From assembly GCA_014874485.1 (NCBI GenBank), contig JADBJK010000024.1, forward strand, positions 186,001-250,000: DNA of 64,000 nucleotides. Direction: 5' to 3'. The stretch's first letter is position 1; each line of letters opens with the position of its first letter. Below the pieces are notes generated by a model. That model did not search any database. It was not told the DNA's origin and was given only the letters and a program-made list of their open reading frames with translations. Made by a program: the position numbers and the translations under genes. The stretch comes from Chloroflexota bacterium. GTDB lineage: Bacteria; Chloroflexota; Anaerolineae; DTLA01. Of the stretch, positions 1 to 8,648 are shown piece by piece.

Positions 1-304
1 GAACGGACATCCAGACGCCGATGAGAAACCCCTCGCGCGACAGGCGCAGGAACCCCCATTGCAGGTCTCGTTCCCCCAGGAGCAGGGCCGATAGCGCCAC
101 AATGGAAGCCACCGTAATCCAGAAGCGCCCGCGCGTGAGAATCCGCAGCCCGCGCCCCCCGGACAAGGCCCCCACGCCGAGGACCGCAGCCAGCAGAAGC
201 CCGGCACGGTCGTCCGGCAGCAACGCCACCAGCGCGAGACTCCACGCCAGAAACGCCAGGTAACTGACCGGGTTCAGGCGGAACCCACCCACCGCCATGG
301 ACAT
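1..304 (-). CDS. ECF transporter T-component-like membrane protein (EcfT/CbiQ type), partial
   Basis: The reading frame runs open to the window edge, so only the first ~101 residues are seen. It starts 4 bases after the stop of the S-component-like gene. Two in-frame ATGs (304 and 298) are possible. The protein is rich in Leu/Ala with hydrophobic stretches at about residues 13-32 and 60-80, then a GFLRLSREGFLIGV-like segment typical of the start of EcfT/CbiQ proteins. T components form the membrane scaffold that couples the paired ATPases to the substrate-binding S component. The assignment rests on this hydrophobic pattern plus context: the same operon encodes a fused double ATPase and an S-like protein, which together make a full ECF importer. 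The substrate is unknown. Confidence 0.6.
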   Translation of the reverse strand, partial: MSMAVGGFRLNPVSYLAFLAWSLALVALLPDDRAGLLLAAVLGVGALSGGRGLRILTRGRFWITVASIVALSALLLGERDLQWGFLRLSREGFLIGVWMSV

Positions 305-308
305 GCGA

Positions 309-920
309 TTAGCCGCGTGCAAGGCGACGCCCCACGAGCCGTCCCAAATCCCAGCCGATCCACCCGGCCACCGCGCCGACCACGACGCGGAACAGGAACA
401 GGATCACGATGATGGCGACGGCATAGGCCACGTCTATGCCCAGCACCTTGCTGCCTTCCTTCACCATTTGCGTATACACCTGCACGATGCTCTTCCCGTA
501 CAGGAGGCGCATCATGATGAACTTGTGGAAGAAGTTCCAACTGACGGCCAAGGCGCCCGCCAGGATGTAGAGTCCCCTGGTCGGCACAGGCCGCAGCCAC
601 AGCGCCAACTCCATGAGCACGACCTCCGCCAGGATGGCCACAATCGGGCCGACCACGACCCCGCCCAGGCTGAAGGCCTTCAGAATCGCGGTAACGACGC
701 CGATGGCCAGCACCGCGCCCCGCTTGGGCACGAACCACCGCCCCACCAGCGCGATGATCGCCCCGATGCCCGCCATGATGAGCCCGACAACGAACGTATC
801 GGCCAGCGGCGGGAACAGCACATGCAGATAGGAACCCAGCGTGATCTCAAGAATGCCCCACAGCGCACCAAATACGGCCACATAAATCCAATCGCGCACG
901 GTCCATTTGGAGTTTCCCAT
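309..920 (-). CDS. ECF transporter S-component-like membrane protein
   Basis: This is a 203-residue, very hydrophobic protein with about six membrane segments. The start at 920 (MGNSKWTVRDW) has a clear AGGAGGG ribosome site; longer in-frame starts run into the upstream gene. The N-terminal pattern of one basic/aromatic turn, then a helix ending in GxLEITLGSYLH, and conserved Gly and charged residues between helices resemble the substrate-binding S components of ECF vitamin or metal importers. It sits directly before an EcfT-like gene and in the same operon as a double ABC ATPase, which supports the role. The operon also carries MOT1 and XdhC genes, so a cargo linked to molybdenum cofactor supply is a reasonable guess, but no ligand motif was recognised. 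Confidence 0.55.
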   Translation of the reverse strand: MGNSKWTVRDWIYVAVFGALWGILEITLGSYLHVLFPPLADTFVVGLIMAGIGAIIALVGRWFVPKRGAVLAIGVVTAILKAFSLGGVVVGPIVAILAEVVLMELALWLRPVPTRGLYILAGALAVSWNFFHKFIMMRLLYGKSIVQVYTQMVKEGSKVLGIDVAYAVAIIVILFLFRVVVGAVAGWIGWDLGRLVGRRLARG

Positions 921-970
921 GTTGACCCTCCTAAGTATGAGATGTTTCGTCGATACAGAACGACTCGCCA

Positions 971-2188
971 TCAAGAATTCGTGGGACGCAGTGCTAGCCC
1001 TCTCCAGACCTGCTCTAGCAGGATGCCGAGGCCAAACCCCAGCGCCAGGTTCTGCGTCGCGTATCCGACGGCCGCGATGGTCGCCACAATGCCCCATTCC
1101 CGCCAAGAACGCACGTCGCGCGCCAGCATACCGTGCTGGATGCCCACGAAGGCCAGCATCCCGCCCAGCACCGGATACGGAATGAGAGCCAGGATGGGCA
1201 ACACATTGCCGTCCACAAAGAGCGCCAGACCCAGACATGCGCTCCCCAGCAGGATGGGCGCCAGACCCGAACGCGCACCGAACTTGTAGTGCGCGGTGAG
1301 GCCACCGCAACCGTGGCAGACGGGAACACCGCCTACGAATGCCGCCAGCAACTGGAATCCCCCCATGGTCCTCAGCAGGTTGCGCGGCGTAACACGTGCG
1401 GCGCCGTCCCCAAAGTACTGCTTCGCCGTATCCACCGTGGCGAACACGGCATTGCCCAAAGTCAAGGGGATCTGGGGCAGGACTAGCAGGACGAGGGCGC
1501 TTCCCAGGTCCGACAGCCGAGGCAGCACGGGTTTCGGAAGGCTAATCCCCGCATGCAAGTCGCCGATGAGGCGTCCCAAGCTCCCACTGGCCGCGACGGC
1601 GACCAGCCCGAGCAGAATGGCAAAGACAGCCCCTGGCCATCGGTGCCGCCTCCACGCTGCCCAGGCCAGAATAAGCCCCACAACTCCTGCTAGAAGCCAT
1701 CCCAGAGGAATCGTGCACTCGGCCACGCGCAGCACGGCATCGGGGCCTCCCATCACAATCTGCGGACGCGAGACCAGTGCCAGCCCACTCCGAACGAGCA
1801 ACAGCCCCACGCCCACCTGGATGCCACGGATCACGGGGCGCGTGAACAGCCTCCCGATGTACACGTGCAGACCGGTGAATGCCAGCACCAGCAGCAGCAG
1901 CCCCATCCACCAACCCGCCGCCATCACAGCGCCCGCCCCCAGCCCTCGCGCGATGGCAATGGCAGCCACCGCCTTCAGCGGTTGCACCGGCAACGGAAGA
2001 CGGTAGAACAGCCCCGTTACGACATAGGCAACGCCGACGCCGAAGAAGACGCTCGTTGCTGAAAGCCCATTCACCGTGATCAACGCGGCAGCCAAAGGCA
2101 GCAGGACGCCCAGGTCGCCCAGCGCTCCGTTGATCTCGGACCACGTCAGACGGAACGATGCAAACTTCTGCTGTGAACCGCCCGCCAT
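971..2188 (-). CDS. MOT1-family molybdate/sulfate transporter
   Basis: This 405-residue polytopic membrane protein starts at 2188, preceded by a GGAAAGGG ribosome site; a longer in-frame start is less likely. Near the N-terminus it has the signature of the MOT1 family: a GALGDLG-VLLPL stretch, and later LPLPVQPLKAVAAIAIA, matching the family's PxPVQPxKxIAA motif. A second related half follows (GNAVFATVDTAKQYFG, then VCHGCGGLTAHYKFGARSG). MOT1 proteins import molybdate with high affinity. The neighbour upstream encodes an XdhC-type molybdenum cofactor maturation factor, and molybdenum hydroxylase genes lie downstream at 8.9-12.6 kb, so molybdate uptake is the most sensible role. Sulfate transport remains possible because the fold is shared with SulP proteins. 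Confidence 0.8.
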   Translation of the reverse strand: MAGGSQQKFASFRLTWSEINGALGDLGVLLPLAAALITVNGLSATSVFFGVGVAYVVTGLFYRLPLPVQPLKAVAAIAIARGLGAGAVMAAGWWMGLLLLVLAFTGLHVYIGRLFTRPVIRGIQVGVGLLLVRSGLALVSRPQIVMGGPDAVLRVAECTIPLGWLLAGVVGLILAWAAWRRHRWPGAVFAILLGLVAVAASGSLGRLIGDLHAGISLPKPVLPRLSDLGSALVLLVLPQIPLTLGNAVFATVDTAKQYFGDGAARVTPRNLLRTMGGFQLLAAFVGGVPVCHGCGGLTAHYKFGARSGLAPILLGSACLGLALFVDGNVLPILALIPYPVLGGMLAFVGIQHGMLARDVRSWREWGIVATIAAVGYATQNLALGFGLGILLEQVWRGLALRPTNS

Positions 2189-2242
2189 AGAAATTCGGCC
2201 CTTTCCGCAGTCATGAGGTCTTTCGTCGCCTGTCGCATCCAA

Positions 2243-3070
2243 CTACTCGTGAACCGCAAGCTTCATACTCTGGTGTTTGCGCTGCCTCACCTCCTCTCCC
2301 ACGTGTGCCGTATTCCGTTCCTGGATAATCTCGGCCATGATGCTCACGGCGATCTCCATAGGCGTCTCGGCACCGATGTCCAGGCCGATGGGCGCGTGAA
2401 CCTTTGCCAGCGCGTCGTCCGACACGCCTTGCTCGCGCAAAGCCTGGAACGTCTGCTCCACCTTGCGGCGGCTACCGATCATCCCCAGGTAGGCCAGCGG
2501 CACGCCCACCAACTGGGCCAAAGTCTCCCGATCTCCCATGTGATTCGGCGTCATGATGACCGCGTAGGTGCGCGCGTCAAACCACTCCATCGGCAGCGCC
2601 TCGTACGATTCCACCTGCACCAGTTGTGCAGACTCCGGGAACAGGGAGCGGTCAAGGTCGCGGGTGTCCATCACAACCACACGGAAGTCCAGCAGCGTGG
2701 CCAGGTGGCAGAGGGCTCGCCCCACGTGCCCACCGCCCACGATGACCAGCCGCGGCTTGGCGAGGACCGGTTCCACGAAGACCTCGGCATCGCCGCCGCA
2801 TATCCCCGCGTCGCCAGGGTTGCGCAGGGAGAACTCCAGACGCACGGGCTGGCCCTTTGCGAACACCTCGTGCGCGGCAGCCAGGACGCGGCGTTCCAGT
2901 TCGCCCCCGCCCACGCTCCCCAGCGTGCGCCCGTCCTCCCAGATGACCATCTTCGCGCCCATGTTCCGGGGCGTGGAGCCGCGCGCGCCCACCACCGTCG
3001 CCACGCACACGCTCTCGCCCTTCTGAACCGACTCGTAGATGGCCCTGTACAGATCCTCGGTATTGTCCAT
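2243..3070 (-). CDS. xdhC: XdhC/CoxI-family molybdenum cofactor maturation protein
   Basis: This 275-residue protein binds molybdenum cofactor, supports its sulfuration and inserts it into xanthine-dehydrogenase-type enzymes. The N-terminal XdhC/CoxI domain has VVGARGSTPRNMGAKM, the glycine run GSVGGGELE, and a conserved cysteine in GICGGDAEVFVEP. The C-terminal half is a Rossmann domain starting at LVIVGGGHVGRAL and containing PNHMGDRE and YLGMIGSRRK, both usual in the family. The ATG at 3070 was chosen because GAGGAGGG lies six bases upstream; the upstream ATG at 3076 would abut that site. Its likely client is the molybdenum hydroxylase encoded at 8931-12622. Confidence 0.9.
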   Translation of the reverse strand: MDNTEDLYRAIYESVQKGESVCVATVVGARGSTPRNMGAKMVIWEDGRTLGSVGGGELERRVLAAAHEVFAKGQPVRLEFSLRNPGDAGICGGDAEVFVEPVLAKPRLVIVGGGHVGRALCHLATLLDFRVVVMDTRDLDRSLFPESAQLVQVESYEALPMEWFDARTYAVIMTPNHMGDRETLAQLVGVPLAYLGMIGSRRKVEQTFQALREQGVSDDALAKVHAPIGLDIGAETPMEIAVSIMAEIIQERNTAHVGEEVRQRKHQSMKLAVHE

Positions 3071-3091
3071 CACCATCCCTCCTCAGAAGAA

Positions 3092-4564
3092 TCACATTCG
3101 CACGTAGGCCATTTCCATCGGGCCCACGACCGGAGCGGTGGCCGGCACTGCGCCGTCGGCGACGATGCGCCCCGCGGCCATGCGCACAATCCGCCGCGCA
3201 TATCGGCACACCAGACGGTCATCGTGCGTAATGAGCAGAATCGCCTGCCCGTTATCGTTCAATTGCGTGAGATAATCCATGAGTCTGCTCAAATGTGCCC
3301 AATCCTGCCCCATCGTCGGCTCGTCCAGGATGAGCAGGCGGGGTCGCAGCGCCAGCGCCGCCGCCAGGGCGGTACGCTGTTGCTGACCGGCGCTCAAGTT
3401 CTGCGTGCGCGACCGCCGCAGTTCCGTCAAATCTGCCGCCGCAAACAGCGACGTGAGGTCGGCATCCACGCCGTAGTTCGCCGGCCCGTAGGCTACCTCT
3501 TCTTCTACGTAATCGCACACCAACTGATTCAGCGGGTTTTGGAACAGAAGCCCCACGCGCCGCCCCACCGGCAGTCTCCGGAGCGATGGATGCCACTCCA
3601 CCTTGCCGCGCTCGGCCTGCACGATGTCGGCGAGCACCCGCGCCACGGTGCTCTTGCCCGCGCCGTTCTCGCCCACCAGCGCCACGAATTGCCCCGGATA
3701 GAGCGCCAGGTCCAGCCCGTCCAGGACCCGGTGCTTGCCATATCCCGCCGACACGCCGCGCAGCGCCACCAGCGGCTCGTCGCCGTGAGGCCGCGGCGCA
3801 GGCCCCACAGGATCCACGCGCCGCCCCACGTCGCACCAGGGGTAGCGCAACCCAAGCATCGCCAGCAGCGACCGGTCCGAGAGGATGGCCCCCGGCGCGC
3901 CATCCGCCACGATGCGGCCGCGATCCATCAGCACGACCCGCGTCGCCGCCTGCGCCACCGCGGCAAGCCGATGCTCAATCAGGATGACGGTTACGCCATG
4001 CTCCCGGCGCAGCCGCTCCAGGGCCGCCAGCAACTGCTCCACCCCGCGCCAGTCCAGGTGCGCCGTCGGCTCGTCCAGCACCAGCACCCTGGGCCGCAGC
4101 GACAGGACCGACGCGATGGCCACGCGCTGCTGCTCACCGCCCGACAGCGCCCGCAACTTGCGCCCCCGCAGATGTGGGATGCCGACGGCCTCCAGTGCCT
4201 CGTCCACGCGCGCCTTGACCTCCGCCGCCGATAGCCCGATGTTGCGCGGCGCGAACCCCACTTCCTCCTCTACGGTTACGTTGAACAGTTGGGTCGCGGG
4301 GTTCTGGAACACGATGCCGACCTTGCGGGCCAGCGCGTGCACCGGCGCGCCCTGTGTGTCCAGCCCGTCCACCACGACCCGACCGTAGAGTTGCGCGGGC
4401 ACCGCCTGGGGAATCAGCCCCGCCAGGGCCAGCGCCAGCGTGCTCTTGCCGCACCCCGATGGGCCGCTGACGAGCACGAACTCTCCGGGGCCAACGCGCA
4501 AGGATACATCACTCAAGGCCACGTGGGAATTGTAGGAAACCGAAAGAGACTCTATCTCTACCAT
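3092..4564 (-). CDS. Fused double ATPase of an ECF-type ABC importer
   Basis: This 490-residue cytoplasmic protein carries two complete ABC ATPase domains in one chain. The first (about residues 1-225) has Walker A GPSGCGKST, signature LSGGEQQR and Walker B VLVLDEPTAH. The second (about 265-480) has GENGAGKST, the variant signature LSAGQQQR and LLILDEPTMG. Each half has a Q-loop with the FQNP sequence typical of ECF ATPases (IVFQNPATQLF and LLFQNPLNQLV). The fusion replaces the usual EcfA1/EcfA2 pair. It would energise the S- and T-like membrane proteins at 1-920. The start codon overlaps the stop of the PadR gene, which suggests coupled translation. Confidence 0.9.
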   Translation of the reverse strand: MVEIESLSVSYNSHVALSDVSLRVGPGEFVLVSGPSGCGKSTLALALAGLIPQAVPAQLYGRVVVDGLDTQGAPVHALARKVGIVFQNPATQLFNVTVEEEVGFAPRNIGLSAAEVKARVDEALEAVGIPHLRGRKLRALSGGEQQRVAIASVLSLRPRVLVLDEPTAHLDWRGVEQLLAALERLRREHGVTVILIEHRLAAVAQAATRVVLMDRGRIVADGAPGAILSDRSLLAMLGLRYPWCDVGRRVDPVGPAPRPHGDEPLVALRGVSAGYGKHRVLDGLDLALYPGQFVALVGENGAGKSTVARVLADIVQAERGKVEWHPSLRRLPVGRRVGLLFQNPLNQLVCDYVEEEVAYGPANYGVDADLTSLFAAADLTELRRSRTQNLSAGQQQRTALAAALALRPRLLILDEPTMGQDWAHLSRLMDYLTQLNDNGQAILLITHDDRLVCRYARRIVRMAAGRIVADGAVPATAPVVGPMEMAYVRM

Positions 4565-5082
4565 GGCGTCCCACCGCAGGCATCCAGCCAGTGGATCACG
4601 GCCTCCACCTGCCCTCTGCGGAATTCGTACACCCGTCGCAGGAATGGATCCTCCGCTTCATTCGCCAGGCGCGACAGGGATTCGGCACGCGCCTGGCACA
4701 ATGCTTTCTGGCGGTCTATCAGGTCGCCCAACCCGGGCAGCCCCAGACGGTTGAACAGAAACAGGCGGCTCAGGAACTCCAGCCGAATGCCGCGGATGTG
4801 GGGAGTGGGTTCATGAAGCCACTCCAGGAATCGCTCCCTGCCGAGGTTGGTCAGGCTGTATACCTTGCGAGGCGGACGGTTGGGCTGGACTTCGGTCTGG
4901 CAGGCCACCAGGCCCTCGTCCTCCAGGGCCTTGAGTTGCGCGTACAACTGGCTGAGGCCCACCTGCCACACAGCCCCCAGCGAGTCGGTAAACTCCTGGT
5001 GGAGTTCATACCCGTGCCTGGGCCCCTGGAAAAGCAGCCCCAACAGGACCGGTCCCACCGATTGCGTCCGCTCCCGCGCCAT
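4558..5082 (-). CDS. PadR-family transcriptional regulator
   Basis: This 174-residue DNA-binding protein has an N-terminal winged helix (residues about 10-90), including the PadR-typical LLGLLFQGPRHGYEL and later VGLSQLYAQLKALEDEGLV, PPRKVYSLTNLGRERFLEWL. A helical C-terminal part (about 95-174) resembles the Vir_C dimerisation region. The start at 5082 has an AGAGGAG site; longer upstream starts would place the coding region across the promoter. It is the first gene of the ECF/xdhC/MOT1 operon and its stop overlaps the next start. The inverted repeat TATTCA-N5-TGAATA just downstream of the -10 box (5102-5118) is a good candidate for its own operator, so autoregulation is likely. Confidence 0.88.
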   Translation of the reverse strand: MARERTQSVGPVLLGLLFQGPRHGYELHQEFTDSLGAVWQVGLSQLYAQLKALEDEGLVACQTEVQPNRPPRKVYSLTNLGRERFLEWLHEPTPHIRGIRLEFLSRLFLFNRLGLPGLGDLIDRQKALCQARAESLSRLANEAEDPFLRRVYEFRRGQVEAVIHWLDACGGTPW

Positions 5083-5101
5083 GGGATACTCCTCTTGTGG
5101 A

Positions 5102-5118
5102 TATTCAGATAATGAATA
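5102..5118. promoter_or_regulatory. Inverted repeat, candidate PadR operator
   Basis: TATTCA and TGAATA are separated by five bases and lie between the -10 box at 5126-5131 and the padR ribosome site. This is where the transcript would start, an ideal place for a repressor. The AT-rich dyad resembles known PadR sites in style, not in exact sequence. Confidence 0.55.
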
Positions 5119-5125
5119 CATGCCC

Positions 5126-5154
5126 ATTATAGGCGCGTGCCCCCGTCTTGTCAA
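5126..5154 (-). promoter_or_regulatory. Consensus sigma70-type promoter of the padR-ecf-xdhC-MOT1 operon
   Basis: On the minus strand the -35 box is TTGACA (5154-5149) and the -10 box is TATAAT (5131-5126), exactly 17 bases apart. Both hexamers match the sigma70 consensus fully. The start codon of padR is about 44 bases downstream of the -10 box. A promoter this strong normally needs a repressor, which fits PadR control. Confidence 0.85.
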
Positions 5155-5300
5155 CTTCAAAGGCGGGCCGAGTCTATAAACACACACGGTAGGAGGAGCC
5201 GCATCTCTAGAGGCAGAGGCTGCGTTAGATTGAATAAAGTGCATGCACACCCCTTTTGCGAAGGCCTTCCCGTGCCACACGCCGCACGCAAGACCCCGAC

Positions 5301-5330
5301 TTGTGGGTTGCCCGGCGAATGCGGTATACT
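5301..5330 (+). promoter_or_regulatory. Candidate promoter of the LVIVD-repeat exoprotein gene
   Basis: TTGTGG at 5301-5306 and TATACT at 5325-5330 are 18 bases apart, and the ATG follows at 5357 behind an AGGGGGG ribosome site. The -35 box matches the consensus at three of six positions. Confidence 0.5.
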
Positions 5331-5356
5331 CCGAGAAGACAGGGGGGCTTGAGATA

Positions 5357-7981
5357 ATGCAACAGAACCGTCTCATGCGTGCGATCAGTCTCCTGGCGCT
5401 GGCGGTCGTCTGCATCGCGGGGGGCCTCGGTTCGGCGACCCAGACATCGCCCAGCCTGGCCGATATGCATGTGGCGGCCGGCGGTGCCTGGAACGTGCAG
5501 TCGGTAGGGCAGATGCCATACGGCCGCAAAAGCGCGCTGGTAGTTCGCGGCCAATACGCCTACCTTGCCACCGGCCCAAGTCTTGTCATCGTGGACATTT
5601 CACGCCCGACGACGCCCGAGCCGGTCGGGTGGGCTGGGCCGCTCCAGGATTCGGTTTTGGACATTGCACTGTCGGGTGACTACGCATATCTGGCCATCAG
5701 ATATCACGGACTGCAAATCGTGGACATATCGGACCCCGCCCACCCGTTTGAGGTGGGGTTCTACGATACGCCCGGCAACGCGGTGCAGGTGGCAGTGGCG
5801 GGCGGCTATGCCTATGTGGCAGACGAAAACGGCGGGCTCCGAATCGTAGATGTCTCCAACCCCCACAGCCTTGTGGAGACGAGCTTCCTCTATGTAGGCA
5901 TTCAAACGACGGATGTCGCCGTGCTAGGAAATTACGCGTTTGCGGCGACGTCGGGTTTCATAACCATACGCGGCAACTACGCCTACATGACGGGGACATT
6001 CTCCGTGATAGATGTATCTGACCCTTATGCCCCGCGGGAGATAGGGCCGCTGCCGTTGTCGCTTCCAGGGGGCCTCCACATCGTAGACGTGTCGGATCCC
6101 GCTCACCCTGTAGAAGTGGGCATCTATACACGATATAATGCCTATTACATTAGCGCGGCAGACGCATGGGGAAACCGCGCGTACATCGGATTGAACTACG
6201 GCAGCCCCTTTGATGAGGCAGGACGCCTTGTGGTCTTAGATTTGGACGACATGGCCTCGCCCGTACCGCGCGGAGCCTACAACACCTGGGGCTCAATATC
6301 CGCCGTCTCTGCCATGGGCAACTACGTTTACATCACCGACGCCGAGAAGGGGCTACTGGTGCTGGACGTCAGCAACCCCGACGCTCCCGTTCTAGTCGGA
6401 AAGTACCTCATCCCAGCACGTGTTTCGGACATGATGATTCACCAGGACCATCTTCTCATAACCACAGGCGAAAGCCTGGCTGTTGTGAACATTTCCGACG
6501 CGGGCAACCCAGTGGAACTCAGTTTCTGCGAGTACGACAGCATAGGAGAGGGAGGCCCTCTAGCCACCCTGGGGAATTACGCGTTCGTGGCAATTGACGA
6601 GCACCTTCCCGTTGGAAGGCTAACCGAGATTTTGGTCATAAACCTCGCTGCCCCTGAGTCTCCGGGACTCGTGGGGCGCGGGTATTCCTGGTTAATCCGG
6701 CAGAACGACCTTGCGGCCGCCGGCACCTACGTTTACGTCGTCTCGGGCACCGGCGACGGAGCCCTGCAAATCGTGGATGTCGCCCATCCCGAGGGCCAGT
6801 GGATGAGTAATGTAGTCGGAACCTGCCGCACGCCCGGCGACGGTTATGAAGTGGATGTCAGCCAAGGATATGCCTACGTAGCAGACGGACGGGGTGGGTT
6901 GCGCGTAATAGATGTGTCAGATCCAACCAGTCCCACGGAAGTGGGCTCTTTTGGCACAATTGACACTGCGTACCATGTTGTGAGTGGTGGTTCTTACGCC
7001 TACGTGGCGGCGAGGCGATACCTCCAGATCATAGACGTTTCAGACCCAGCGCTTCCGAGGGAGACCGGGCGATTTGAGACGCTTGGTAACATCTCCGGTC
7101 TCGCTCTCGTGCAGCCATACCTCTACATTGCGGAAGAAACATTCGGGCTACGGGTTCTAGACATCTCCGACCCGGCGCATCCGAGGGAAGCGGGCTTCTA
7201 TGAACTGCCCGGAGGGGCGTCCCGCGTCGCGGTGGATGGCGACATCGTCTACGTCGCCGGCAACTGGTGGAACGACATACTGTGGGTCTTGCGATTCCCA
7301 GGTGAGCCCGAACCCACACCCACCGCCGCGCCTACCGCAACACCTCGCCCGGTGCACAAAATCGCAATGGAAGCAGAGGAAGGGTTTGTCATGAGGCCGG
7401 GAATGGATGTAGGGATTTCCACCGAGGCATCGCAATGTGGCTTCGTGGAGACCAAGTTAGGGAATCAAGGGTCTGTTACACTAACCTTCTACGCCCCAAA
7501 CCTCGGCAACTATGCGATATGGGCGCGCGTAAAAGCGGCCGGCGAGTACACGGGCAACTCGTTCTTCGTTTCCATTGACGGAGCAGAACGCTTTTGGCAC
7601 GAGTTTGTGTCCTATGGCCCCACTCCCCTCACGTGGATATGGAGCAGGGTGCACATGTACGGAAGGCCCACCGAGGAGCGGTACTACTTCAGCCGTGGCG
7701 TTCACACCATACGGTTTGATGGACGTGAGATGGGTGCCCGCCTGGACCGGATTCTCGTAACCAACGACCTGTCCTACACCCCGGGCGACCAGGACATATC
7801 CCCTTGCTCATTGTTCAACACCCCGACCGCCACGCCCACCCGGACGCCCTTGCGCCCAATCCTCCCCACGTTCACGCCCACGCGCACCCGCACGCCGACT
7901 CCTTTGCCCACGCCGACGCCTACCTGCACGTCCGTGCCCCGCGCTAGCGTCCTGCTGCCGGTCATCATGAAGGGCCCCTAG
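5357..7981 (+). CDS. Secreted LVIVD-repeat beta-propeller protein with C-terminal carbohydrate-binding-like domain
   Basis: This 874-residue protein has a Sec signal peptide (basic MQQNRLMR, hydrophobic core to about residue 30, then small residues). Residues about 50-650 contain many LVIVD-type repeats, recognisable by units such as LQIVDISDPAHP and YAYVADGRGGLRVIDVSDP. These are expected to fold as surface beta-propellers. A first Pro/Thr linker follows, then a beta-rich module (about 675-810) with a conserved GNYAIWARVKAAG core, like CBM6/35-type domains. A second PT-rich linker follows, ending in LLPVIMKGP. The start at 5357 was chosen for its ribosome site and signal peptide; a longer in-frame ATG at 5243 lacks both. 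No enzyme motif was seen, so a binding or structural role outside the cell is likely. Confidence 0.85.
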   Translation: MQQNRLMRAISLLALAVVCIAGGLGSATQTSPSLADMHVAAGGAWNVQSVGQMPYGRKSALVVRGQYAYLATGPSLVIVDISRPTTPEPVGWAGPLQDSVLDIALSGDYAYLAIRYHGLQIVDISDPAHPFEVGFYDTPGNAVQVAVAGGYAYVADENGGLRIVDVSNPHSLVETSFLYVGIQTTDVAVLGNYAFAATSGFITIRGNYAYMTGTFSVIDVSDPYAPREIGPLPLSLPGGLHIVDVSDPAHPVEVGIYTRYNAYYISAADAWGNRAYIGLNYGSPFDEAGRLVVLDLDDMASPVPRGAYNTWGSISAVSAMGNYVYITDAEKGLLVLDVSNPDAPVLVGKYLIPARVSDMMIHQDHLLITTGESLAVVNISDAGNPVELSFCEYDSIGEGGPLATLGNYAFVAIDEHLPVGRLTEILVINLAAPESPGLVGRGYSWLIRQNDLAAAGTYVYVVSGTGDGALQIVDVAHPEGQWMSNVVGTCRTPGDGYEVDVSQGYAYVADGRGGLRVIDVSDPTSPTEVGSFGTIDTAYHVVSGGSYAYVAARRYLQIIDVSDPALPRETGRFETLGNISGLALVQPYLYIAEETFGLRVLDISDPAHPREAGFYELPGGASRVAVDGDIVYVAGNWWNDILWVLRFPGEPEPTPTAAPTATPRPVHKIAMEAEEGFVMRPGMDVGISTEASQCGFVETKLGNQGSVTLTFYAPNLGNYAIWARVKAAGEYTGNSFFVSIDGAERFWHEFVSYGPTPLTWIWSRVHMYGRPTEERYYFSRGVHTIRFDGREMGARLDRILVTNDLSYTPGDQDISPCSLFNTPTATPTRTPLRPILPTFTPTRTRTPTPLPTPTPTCTSVPRASVLLPVIMKGP

Positions 7982-8025
7982 CGCCGTCCGTTGAAAGCCC
8001 ATGCACGAAGGCCGCGCAACAAAAC

Positions 8026-8059
8026 GCGGGGCTTGTCGGTGTCGCCTGACAAGCCCCGC
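8026..8059. terminator. Hairpin terminator between convergent genes
   Basis: A perfect 12-bp inverted repeat (GCGGGGCTTGTC / GACAAGCCCCGC, loop of 10) lies between the exoprotein stop and the AmiS-like stop. Read on the minus strand it is followed by GTTTTG, a short U tract, so it should mainly end the AmiS transcript and may serve both directions. Confidence 0.75.
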
Positions 8060-8132
8060 CAACGTTCGGGTGCTACGATTGCAACACAGACCGGGGAGAG
8101 GCCAATCCGTGCTCCTTCGGCGCGCTTCCGAA

Positions 8133-8648
8133 CTAGGCCGGCCAGCCACCCGTGATGAGAAGGTAGGCGGGGATTAGCAGCGTAACGATAGAGCCAATGG
8201 CCAGAATCCATTTGACGAGGAAGCCCGCCCACTTGGTCCCAAACGACAGGTTCAGCCAAGCCATCGCGAACAGCGTGGCCCAGATCAACCCGAAGACACC
8301 GAGGATCGTGTTGCCCGTGGTGCCCAGGCCGAAGAAGAACGTCGCCGACAGGAGCGTGAACAGCGCCGCGCCCAGGCAATGCCATCCCAAAGCCTTCAGG
8401 TCGTAGCCAGCCAGCAGGCACCAGCCCAGGATGATGTAGAACAGGCTGAAGGCCATGGTCAGGCCGCACAGGATCATGAGGAACGAGTCGCCCCCGGCGG
8501 TGAAGCCCAGTTGCAGCCCGCAGACGTTCATGACCACGCCCACGGCCACGTTGGCCACGCCGGTGCCCTTGGGGTCAGCCTTACCGAACAGGAACGCTGC
8601 GTCCACGATGAAGATGAACGCCGCCAGTAGCAGGATAATCGGACCCAT
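8133..8648 (-). CDS. AmiS/UreI-family membrane channel protein
   Basis: This 171-residue protein is almost entirely hydrophobic, with about six membrane helices. The N-terminal region with LFGKADPKGTGVANVAVGVV resembles the AmiS/UreI family (Gly-x-x-Asp-Pro-Lys then a helix), whose members let urea or short-chain amides cross the membrane. It has a good ribosome site (GTGAGGAGGG) before the ATG at 8648. No urease or amidase gene is adjacent in the window, so the substrate cannot be inferred from neighbours. A roughly 180-base leader with several short complementary stretches precedes it. Confidence 0.75.
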   Translation of the reverse strand: MGPIILLLAAFIFIVDAAFLFGKADPKGTGVANVAVGVVMNVCGLQLGFTAGGDSFLMILCGLTMAFSLFYIILGWCLLAGYDLKALGWHCLGAALFTLLSATFFFGLGTTGNTILGVFGLIWATLFAMAWLNLSFGTKWAGFLVKWILAIGSIVTLLIPAYLLITGGWPA

